Positions 15,699 through 20,559 of a stretch of 20,559 nt of DNA are shown here, one piece after another. The stretch covers positions 1-20,559 of the forward strand of contig CAZFHZ010000053.1 in the NCBI GenBank assembly GCA_964519015.1, read 5' to 3'. Numbering within the stretch: the stretch's first letter is position 1; each line of letters opens with the position of its first letter. The notes below the pieces were generated by a model. That model ran no database searches, had not been told where the DNA came from, and was given only the letters and a program-made list of their open reading frames with translations. This stretch comes from CAZFHZ01 sp964519015. GTDB taxonomy: Bacteria > Blakebacterota > Blakebacteria > Blakebacterales > CAYUVJ01. A program made the position numbers and the translations under genes.

Positions 15699-15751
15699 AA
15701 TCCGACCGGGCTGATCGGGCAGGACCCCGGGCCAGCAGGTGAGTTGCCCGG
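15693..15751. other. 8-bp inverted repeat between convergent genes
   Basis: CCGGGCAA (15693-15700) and TTGCCCGG (15744-15751) are exact complements in the 75-bp space between the convergent GH172 and HEPN genes. The loop is 43 bases and GC-rich. It may help end transcription from both sides, but there is no T-run on either strand, so the role is unproven. Confidence 0.3.
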
Positions 15752-15766
15752 TTCTCCGATCCGCCG

Positions 15767-16162
15767 TCAGTCCAACAGCTCCGCGACGGATTCGACCACC
15801 CGGCGGGCTGTCCGCAGCGACTGGCGCACCTCGCCGCGGGGCGGCTCGAAGAGTTCGCCGGGGTAGCGGAACCGCCAGGCGTACTCCGTGAGTTCGGCCG
15901 CGTCATCCACGAGCGGCTCCAGGTCCGGTTCGATCTCCACAAGCAGGTCGCCCAGTGCTCTCAGGTCGTGGGTCCGGGGCACCGCCCGGCCGCGCAGGAT
16001 CAGGAAGCCCTTCATCGCCTTCTCCGCGGCTTGCTGGCAATGGAACGCGGCGTCCGCCAGGAGGGGTGGGGCTGCCCCCAGGTCGATCTTGGCGGCTCTC
16101 AGGTCCTCCCGCGCCCGGGCGAGCCAGGCTTCGACTTCCGCTCTACGTTCGTCACGCGGCAC
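15767..16162 (-). CDS. HEPN-domain protein (putative RNase toxin)
   Basis: A 131-residue all-helical HEPN protein. HCQQAAEKAMKGFLILRG (41-58), PRTHDLRAL (62-70) and LTEYAWRFRYPGE (91-103) are standard HEPN landmarks. The R-x5-H motif (R59 to H65) is the presumed RNase site. The start is GTG at 16162, overlapping the end of the nucleotidyltransferase gene by 11 bp, so translation is probably coupled; no strong ribosome site is visible. Paired HEPN and MNT genes form type VII toxin-antitoxin modules in which the MNT adds AMP to the HEPN protein. In the best-known HepT the modified Tyr follows the His two residues on; here the sequence is H-D-L, so the target Tyr would have to be another one (Y94 or Y100) or the mechanism differs. 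Confidence 0.9.
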   Translation of the reverse strand: MPRDERRAEVEAWLARAREDLRAAKIDLGAAPPLLADAAFHCQQAAEKAMKGFLILRGRAVPRTHDLRALGDLLVEIEPDLEPLVDDAAELTEYAWRFRYPGELFEPPRGEVRQSLRTARRVVESVAELLD

Positions 16163-16643
16163 GCAGGAGGATCCCCTCGGCGAGGATGGTTGACGGCAGA
16201 GAACCCGTGACCTCCGCCTTCGCCTCGAAGGCGGAGCGGGTCATGATCAGCACGTCAACGGATGCGCCGACGCCCTTGAGCAGTTCGCGGTACGCTTTCC
16301 TCGCCCGCAGTCGCTCCGGTCCGGCATCATCCGGTAGGACCAGCATGATATCGTAGTCGCTCTCCGGACCCGCCTCACCCCGGGCCGCCGAGCCGAACAG
16401 GTACACCCGCTCCGGTGCGTACCCCCGGACGAGCCGTTTCACGACTTCCGCGAGCACGGGGTCGGTCGCCAGGTGAGAGCGGATCGCCGACACCGGGATC
16501 ACGTAATTGCGGCCCACTTTTCGGCCGGGCAGTCTACCCGCCCGGATACGCTTGAGGACGGCCTGCCGGCTGATGCCGAGCAGTCGCGCGGCCTCCGAAG
16601 TCCCGATCTGAGCGTTCTCACGAAGACGCTGCTGCATGAGCAT
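16152..16643 (-). CDS. HTH-fused MNT nucleotidyltransferase (putative antitoxin)
   Basis: A 163-residue fusion. Residues ~14-58 form an excisionase-like helix-turn-helix (TSEAARLLGISRQAVLKRI, then RLPGRKVGRNYVIP). Residues ~66-150 form a minimal nucleotidyltransferase with GSAARGE and SDYDIML, exactly the GSx10DxD metal and nucleotide site, and VDVLIM supplying the third acidic residue. The usual MNT antitoxin is only about 100 residues, so the DNA-binding domain is an added part and suggests that this protein represses its own operon as well as neutralising the HEPN partner by AMP transfer. ATGs at 16643 and 16637 are both possible; neither has a clear ribosome site. It is first in a two-gene operon with the HEPN gene, which it overlaps. 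Confidence 0.9.
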   Translation of the reverse strand: MLMQQRLRENAQIGTSEAARLLGISRQAVLKRIRAGRLPGRKVGRNYVIPVSAIRSHLATDPVLAEVVKRLVRGYAPERVYLFGSAARGEAGPESDYDIMLVLPDDAGPERLRARKAYRELLKGVGASVDVLIMTRSAFEAKAEVTGSLPSTILAEGILLRAA

Positions 16644-16731
16644 AGGTTACCATATGACAACCCGCGTTGCAAGACGGATATCGGGCACGGGACCATGGTG
16701 GACCGGATCCTGCGGCCTGTGGGCCGGCGCC

Positions 16732-16753
16732 ATCAGGAAGAACTAAGCCGAGC
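16732..16753 (+). repeat. 22-bp direct repeat (copy 2), GH172-end remnant inside the acyltransferase 3' end
   Basis: Matches 20 of 22 bases of 15677-15698. On the plus strand it still reads IRKN followed by a stop (TAA instead of TGA) and then AGCCGAGC against AGCCGGGC. It lies across the last codons of the minus-strand acyltransferase gene, whose LSSS end is encoded within it. Nothing beyond the 22 bp is alike, so chance is not excluded. Confidence 0.45.
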
Positions 16754-18040
16754 GCGCCGGCGCCGGGGGAGGGCGTCGAGCAGCACCGCGCCGACCAGGG
16801 CGACCACCACCGTGCCCGATCGGACCGGACCATCGGCCGGCCGGATGCCGTCGAAGGCCAGCACCGCGATCGCGAAGCAGAAGAGGAGAGCCCCCGGCAG
16901 GGCCCGCCGGATCGGCAGTACCACGCCTTCGCCCAGCCGCTCGAAACGGCCGACCAGGGCCAGGATGGCGGCCAGCAGCAGGGCCAGCACCGCCAGCCAG
17001 AGCGGCCGGCTCAGCCACCAGAGCCCACTCCCCGGTTCCAGACCCAGTCCGATCCCCCCCAGCCCCACGGCCAGCCCGATCAGCAGGGCCATCGCCGTCA
17101 CGTGCCAGAGGAAGAGACTCATGATGGTGCCGTTGACCAGCACGGTGGCCGTCCAGGGGGCCGGCCGGGCCAGCCAGCGCTGGAGGGGTTTCTCCACGGC
17201 CATCAGCACGCCCCACTGGAAGAGGGCCAGGGCCAGCAGCATGAGGTCGGGGGGGAGGGTGTTGGAAATCTCCTGCCCCGGTACGCTGACCATACTGACC
17301 GGGTAGGGTCCGAGGAGGACCATCAGGGCCCAGGCCAGCGCACCATCGGCCGCCCAACCGAGTGCCCGTCCCGGACTGCCCACCCGTCCGGACCGCCAGG
17401 CGAACCCGAGCTGGTGCACGGCCAGCCAGATGAAGAGGTAGTTCCCCCAGCCGACCAGGGGATGGTGGCCACCGGTGAACCGGAAGGCATCCACCACCAC
17501 CGCGACCGCCACGAAAGCCCAGAAGGAACCGAAACCGAAGCGCTCCCAGGCGGCGAGGGTGAGGGGCACGAAGAGGATCACCAGGACGTAGACGGCCAGG
17601 AACCAGAGGGGGACGAGGGCGACCAGCGAGACCTCGTGGACCTTCGCTGCCTCCACTCCCAGGGCGTCCGCTCCGATCGCCGCCAGCAGCCAGACCAGCA
17701 TCAGCGGGACGACCGGCCCTACCAGCCGGCGCAGCCGCCCGCTCAACCAAGGTCCGTAACCGCGGCCCGAGCGGCGGGCCGACTCCCAGGAGGCGGCGTT
17801 CGCATAGCCCCCCACGAAGAAGAAGACCGGCATGACCTGGAAGAGGAGGGTCAGCCACTGCGTCCAGGGCCGGACGGCCAGTAGATTCTCGAGCCTCAGC
17901 GTACCATGGTCGAACCAGGGGGCGGTCATGAGCCAGTGGCCGACCACCACCGCGCAGATGGAGAGGGCTCTCAGGAAGTCGACGTAGCGGTTGCGCTCCT
18001 GCGGAGTCTGAAGAGCCAGTTCACGGGCGCGCGCCCACAT
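16733..18040 (-). CDS. acyltransferase-3 family membrane protein
   Basis: A 435-residue integral membrane O-acyltransferase (PF01757, OafA-like). The start at 18040 has GGGAGG eight bases upstream. RYVDFLRALSICAVVVGHWLM (18-38) holds the family's FLRALA-like motif with R24 and the conserved H35; QVMPVFFFVGGYANA (~68-82) is the second conserved segment. About ten hydrophobic helices follow. Members move acyl groups (often acetyl) from a cytoplasmic donor to sugars or lipids on the outer face of the membrane; the acceptor here is unknown. It is the last gene of a likely three-gene operon with the zinc-ribbon protein and YjbQ. Its final codons (RLSSS) overlap the GH172-end repeat at 16732-16753, so the C-terminal tail may be recent. 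Confidence 0.88.
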   Translation of the reverse strand: MWARARELALQTPQERNRYVDFLRALSICAVVVGHWLMTAPWFDHGTLRLENLLAVRPWTQWLTLLFQVMPVFFFVGGYANAASWESARRSGRGYGPWLSGRLRRLVGPVVPLMLVWLLAAIGADALGVEAAKVHEVSLVALVPLWFLAVYVLVILFVPLTLAAWERFGFGSFWAFVAVAVVVDAFRFTGGHHPLVGWGNYLFIWLAVHQLGFAWRSGRVGSPGRALGWAADGALAWALMVLLGPYPVSMVSVPGQEISNTLPPDLMLLALALFQWGVLMAVEKPLQRWLARPAPWTATVLVNGTIMSLFLWHVTAMALLIGLAVGLGGIGLGLEPGSGLWWLSRPLWLAVLALLLAAILALVGRFERLGEGVVLPIRRALPGALLFCFAIAVLAFDGIRPADGPVRSGTVVVALVGAVLLDALPRRRRARLSSS

Positions 18041-18079
18041 TAAAGAACCTCCCGGCGGTATAGCGTCAGGAAGAGCGGA

Positions 18080-18499
18080 CTAGAACCCGGTCGGGCCGGG
18101 GGATTGATCCTGCTCGGTGTGGGCTTTGACCCACTCTTCGAACCGCGTCTTCCTCGCTGACGGCTTACCGCGCTCCTTCCGGACCCGCGCCTCCGCTTCC
18201 GAAACCCGGTCGGAGCGCAGCATCTGGACGGCGATCGCGATGATGAAGAGCAAAGCGATGATGACGAAGGGGAGGACGCGGTCCAGGTTCCGACCGGTGA
18301 AAAGGTCACGGATCTCCGTCCAGAAGGAGAAAAGGACGAAGGCGATGCCGGCACCGAGTTGGAGGAGGGTTTTGCGGACTTTCTCGGGGACCGCTGGGCC
18401 GTAGCGCATCTCGGTCTTTTTCAAGATCCGGTGACAGCCCGGGCAGAAATCGGAGCCGTCCCGCAGGGGGGTGTTGCAATGGGCGCAGTGGCGTGTCAT
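18080..18499 (-). CDS. zinc-ribbon membrane protein, unknown function
   Basis: A 139-residue hypothetical protein. GGAGGAGG directly upstream supports the ATG at 18499. An N-terminal zinc ribbon uses C5-x2-C8 and C19-x2-C22 (HCAHCNTPL, FCPGCHRIL). Two membrane helices follow (residues ~45-60, IAFVLFSFW, and ~75-93, VLPFVIIALLFIIAIAV). The C-terminus is charged and hydrophilic (RVSEAEARVRKERGK). With the ribbon at the very N-terminus and two helices, both ends probably face the cytoplasm. It is 23 bp after yjbQ and 39 bp before the acyltransferase, so the three are probably cotranscribed. I do not recognise a specific family and cannot assign a function. Confidence 0.85.
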   Translation of the reverse strand: MTRHCAHCNTPLRDGSDFCPGCHRILKKTEMRYGPAVPEKVRKTLLQLGAGIAFVLFSFWTEIRDLFTGRNLDRVLPFVIIALLFIIAIAVQMLRSDRVSEAEARVRKERGKPSARKTRFEEWVKAHTEQDQSPGPTGF

Positions 18500-18522
18500 G
18501 GGGCCTCCTCCCGCTCCCTATT

Positions 18523-18948
18523 CTAGCGCTCTCCCCAGATGGTGACCACGACCCGGCGTGGGCCTCCCTCTGCCCGGTGCTCACACAGGTAGATCCCCTG
18601 CCAGGTGCCCAGTGCCAGGTGGCCGCCCGTGACCGGCACGGCCAGACCGCTCCCCAGCAGCGAGGCCTTCAGGTGAGCCGGCATGTCGTCGGGGCCTTCC
18701 AGGGTGTGCTCGTAGTACGGCTGGTCTTCCGGCACCATCTGGTCGAAATGACGCTCGAAGTCTCCCCGGACCTCTGGGCTGGCGTTCTCGTTAAGGGTCA
18801 GCGAGGCCGAGGTGTGCTGCAGGAAGAAGTGGACCATCCCGACCTGCAGCCCGGCCAGCTCGGGGAACTGGTCCAGCAGCTCCCGGGTGACCAGGTGGAA
18901 CCCGCGGGGACGGGAGGGCAGCGTGACCGTCTTCTGGATCCATTCCAT
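18523..18948 (-). CDS. yjbQ: YjbQ family protein (UPF0047)
   Basis: A 141-residue protein matching YjbQ/UPF0047 over its whole length. HTSASLTLNENASPEVRGDFE (45-65), EGPDDMPAHLKASLLG and LGTWQGIYLCEHR are nearly consensus. The E. coli member has weak thiamine-phosphate synthase activity, but the cellular role of the family is unsettled. His and Cys residues in these motifs probably form a metal or ligand site. The length is normal. No strong ribosome site is seen before the ATG at 18948. It leads the probable operon yjbQ, zinc-ribbon protein, acyltransferase. Confidence 0.95.
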   Translation of the reverse strand: MEWIQKTVTLPSRPRGFHLVTRELLDQFPELAGLQVGMVHFFLQHTSASLTLNENASPEVRGDFERHFDQMVPEDQPYYEHTLEGPDDMPAHLKASLLGSGLAVPVTGGHLALGTWQGIYLCEHRAEGGPRRVVVTIWGER

Positions 18949-19051
18949 GCCGGTATGATAGCCGGTCGGCGCACCCGGTCATACGCAGGAAATGCGCGTA
19001 AAAATCCTCACTCAGATTGTTGTCTCGGAATATCGCCGGAATTAAGACTTC

Positions 19052-19063
19052 CATGATGTCATG
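19052..19063. promoter_or_regulatory. 12-bp dyad CATGATGTCATG upstream of yjbQ
   Basis: CATGA-TG-TCATG is a two-base-centred inverted repeat about 100 bp before the yjbQ start, in the 288-bp space between yjbQ and the pseudopilin gene. It may be an operator. No clear promoter for yjbQ could be placed. Confidence 0.25.
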
Positions 19064-19100
19064 ATCGGTTGTCGGAACATGAGCGATCCGGGACGGGGCC

Positions 19101-19230
19101 GTATTGTAAGGGATGCTTATCATTATATCTGTAATGCTGATTAATAAGGGTTCTCATCGAAACGCCATGTATGTTATGGTATCTTTATAAATATATCATT
19201 GAATCCTGTTACATTAATGTATATGGTTTA
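19101..19230. promoter_or_regulatory. AT-rich promoter region of the pseudopilin gene
   Basis: These 130 bases contain 38 G or C (29 percent), far below the flanking genes. A possible sigma-70 pair is TTGAAT (19199-19204) and TATGGT (19222-19227) with a 17-base spacer, which would start transcription almost at the ATG. Several other TATA-like stretches make the choice uncertain. I saw no sigma-54 signature. No gene is evident in 18949-19236. Confidence 0.4.
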
Positions 19231-19236
19231 TGCTCG

Positions 19237-19791
19237 ATGATCATACTCAGGCCGGAGGCGGCCCAGATCGTGATATCGAGTACATGGCGGGTCCTTTCCC
19301 GGCCGAACGGCAAGGGATTCCTCGCCTTCTCCTTGACCGAGATGCTCATCGTGGTGGCCTTGCTCTCCACCCTGGCCGCCATCGCTCTTCCCATGTATGG
19401 CGATTACCTGAACGATGTCCGCGTCATGAAAGCGGAGTTCCAGCTCAGGACCCTGGCCGACGCGATCGACGACTACGACCAGCTGCACGGTTGTCTTCCG
19501 AATTCGCTGGACGAACTGGATGAGAAGGTGCCGCGCACCGACCCCTGGGGCTCCCCCTATCAATATCTCAAGATCCGTGAAAGCGGGCGGGTACTCGGTA
19601 AGTCCAATCGAACGAAAGCCCCGGCCGGTGCCCGCAAGGACCGCTGGATGGTCCCGCTCAATCTCGACTACGACCTCTACAGCAAAGGGAAGGATAAGAA
19701 GAGCCAGCCGCCGCTCACGGCGGGGGCCAGCCACGATGATGTCATCCGGGCGATGGAAGGCGGGTACTTCGGACTCGCCTCGAAGTACTGA
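19237..19791 (+). CDS. GspG-like type II secretion / type IV pseudopilin
   Basis: A 184-residue prepilin-like protein. FSLTEMLIVVALLSTLAAIALPMYGDYLND (residues ~31-60) is the N-methylation and membrane-helix segment, with Glu at position +5 of the mature protein. The residue before Phe is Ala (GKGFLA, then FSLTE) where Gly is usual. The globular part has TDPWGSPYQYL and DYDLYSKGKDKKS, typical of GspG major pseudopilins, and a DDVIRAMEGGYFGLASKY tail as in lone GspG-like proteins. ATG 19237 was chosen because residues encoded from 19171 onward look like translated AT-rich promoter DNA; no clear ribosome site is present and a GTG at 19270 is possible. No other secretion genes are in the window. 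It would be cut by prepilin peptidase and assemble into a short pseudopilus, if partners exist elsewhere. Confidence 0.88.
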   Translation: MIILRPEAAQIVISSTWRVLSRPNGKGFLAFSLTEMLIVVALLSTLAAIALPMYGDYLNDVRVMKAEFQLRTLADAIDDYDQLHGCLPNSLDELDEKVPRTDPWGSPYQYLKIRESGRVLGKSNRTKAPAGARKDRWMVPLNLDYDLYSKGKDKKSQPPLTAGASHDDVIRAMEGGYFGLASKY

Positions 19792-19801
19792 TGGGGCCGG
19801 C

Positions 19802-20559
19802 ATGAGGCTCGAACGGGAGGTCATCCGCAGCCGTGTCGGGAGGCGCATCCTGTTCCTTTTCGTGGTCTGCGCCCTCCTCCCCGTGACCCTGTTGGCCGCG
19901 GTCGCCTTCCTCCAGGTCCGCAGCCAGCTCCGGGCGAAGAGCCTCGAGCGACTGCAGCAGGAGACCAACCTGATCGGCAAGTCGTCGGTGGATCGGATGG
20001 TCGCCCTGGAAAGCGGTCTGGCCGAGGTCGCCCGCCGGCTGGCCGCCGGGGAAGAGGTCCGGCTGACGCCGACCGGCGAGCCGGCCGGGGCCGAGGCCTG
20101 GACCGGGATGTTCACCCGACTGGCGCGAAGATACCACGACGGCTCCCTGGCGTCCCTGGGCGGACCATCGATCCCGCCCCTGGCGTTCAGCGAGGCGGAA
20201 TCCGACTTCCTGCGTTCAGGGGGGAGTCTCATCCGGATTGAGGATGCGGGACCGTCGGGCTTTGACTTGTTCATGATTCGGGAGTCGGGCACCGGTCCGG
20301 CGGATCGGACCCTGCTGGTGGCCGGGATCGTGCCCGAATTCCTCTGGCGGACCGATTCCTACCTGCTGGCCGCCGGGATGCAGATGATCGTCACCGACGA
20401 CCGCGGCCGCGTGCTCCTGGCCGCGCCGCCGGCCGCACTTTTTCTACCGGTTCCACTCGTGGAGATCCTACGGGGACAACACACCGGTGACGTGACATTC
20501 ACGGCTAACGGGGATCGCTACCTGGCCACGTTCTGGAGTCTTCCGATGGGACGGTACGG
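19802..20559 (+). CDS. membrane sensor protein, 5' part (Cache-like domain)
   Basis: The frame is open from ATG 19802 to the end of the window (252 codons), so the protein is cut off. An N-terminal basic stretch (RLEREVIRSRVGRR) is followed by a membrane helix (ILFLFVVCALLPVTLLAAVAFL, ~15-37) and a long extracytoplasmic region that begins as a helix (RSQLRAKSLERLQQETNLIGKS). MQMIVTDDRGRVLLAAPP and TGDVTFTANGDRYLATFWSL look like Cache/PAS-fold strands. This is the front end of a histidine kinase, a diguanylate cyclase/phosphodiesterase or a similar signalling protein; the output domain lies outside the window. It starts 10 bp after the pseudopilin stop, so it is probably cotranscribed. The ribosome site is weak. 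Confidence 0.8.
   Translation, partial: MRLEREVIRSRVGRRILFLFVVCALLPVTLLAAVAFLQVRSQLRAKSLERLQQETNLIGKSSVDRMVALESGLAEVARRLAAGEEVRLTPTGEPAGAEAWTGMFTRLARRYHDGSLASLGGPSIPPLAFSEAESDFLRSGGSLIRIEDAGPSGFDLFMIRESGTGPADRTLLVAGIVPEFLWRTDSYLLAAGMQMIVTDDRGRVLLAAPPAALFLPVPLVEILRGQHTGDVTFTANGDRYLATFWSLPMGRY

Noticed and set aside
13733..15700. 655-codon open frame on - opposite the third GH172 gene.
   Set aside because: Shadow of the GH172 gene with no signal, domain or ribosome site; long only because of high GC.
18791..19123. 110-codon frame on - running from the yjbQ upstream region into yjbQ.
   Set aside because: Its second half is an out-of-frame reading of yjbQ and its first half crosses the AT-rich intergenic region; no family likeness.
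1..20559. Search for CRISPR arrays, tRNA or rRNA genes, insertion-sequence transposases and integrases.
   Set aside because: None seen: no regularly spaced repeats, no cloverleaf or rRNA segments recognised by eye, and no DDE, tyrosine or serine recombinase proteins among the readable frames.

Overview
The window is about 20.6 kb of GC-rich bacterial DNA. It contains a run of ten N bases at 6252-6261, so it comes from a draft or metagenome scaffold. A small PadR regulator followed by an ADOP-type duplicated permease (a family first named from Acidobacteria), together with secreted 6-bladed beta-propellers carrying GRAGEGPGEF, suggests Acidobacteriota or a related soil or sediment phylum. This is an inference at low to moderate confidence. 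I saw no rRNA, tRNA, CRISPR array, transposase or integrase.

Layout. 1-3224: the 3' end of one GH172 (DUF2961) enzyme, a secreted beta-propeller protein, and a complete GH172 enzyme, all on +. 3255-4421: a phosphofructokinase on -. 4581-7669: a PadR regulator with a candidate operator and an ADOP permease interrupted by the assembly gap (+). 7768-9042: a lipoprotein beta-propeller (+). 9091-10635: a Fic-domain protein (-) behind a near-consensus promoter in an AT-rich patch. 10929-15691: a lipoprotein GH116 enzyme (-) and a third, two-part GH172 enzyme (+), divergent around a perfect 17-bp palindrome. 15767-16643: a HEPN / HTH-nucleotidyltransferase pair resembling a toxin-antitoxin module (-). 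16733-18948: a probable operon of YjbQ, a zinc-ribbon membrane protein and an acyltransferase-3 protein (-). 19237 to the end: a GspG-like pseudopilin and the first part of a membrane sensor protein (+).

Function. Three GH172 proteins and one GH116 protein, all exported where the N-terminus is visible, point to extracellular or periplasmic breakdown of a furanoside-containing glycan. GH172 members known to me act on alpha-D-arabinofuranosides or alpha-D-fructofuranosides. PadR plus ADOP is a self-contained regulator-transporter unit.

The most unusual observation is a pattern of scars. Short, diverged copies of GH-gene 3' regions lie on the far side of three accessory modules. The last ~60 bp of the first GH172 gene recurs as a frameshifted remnant right after the propeller stop codon (1489-1549). 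A ~49-bp remnant of the GH116 C-terminal coding region lies at 9081-9129, and the last 12 codons of the Fic gene are read out of frame through it. A 22-bp copy of the third GH172 gene's end recurs at 16732-16753, beyond the HEPN/MNT pair, inside the acyltransferase 3' end. The first two are convincing by eye; the third is suggestive. Together they suggest that accessory genes have repeatedly been inserted at the 3' ends of glycosidase genes with partial duplication of those ends.
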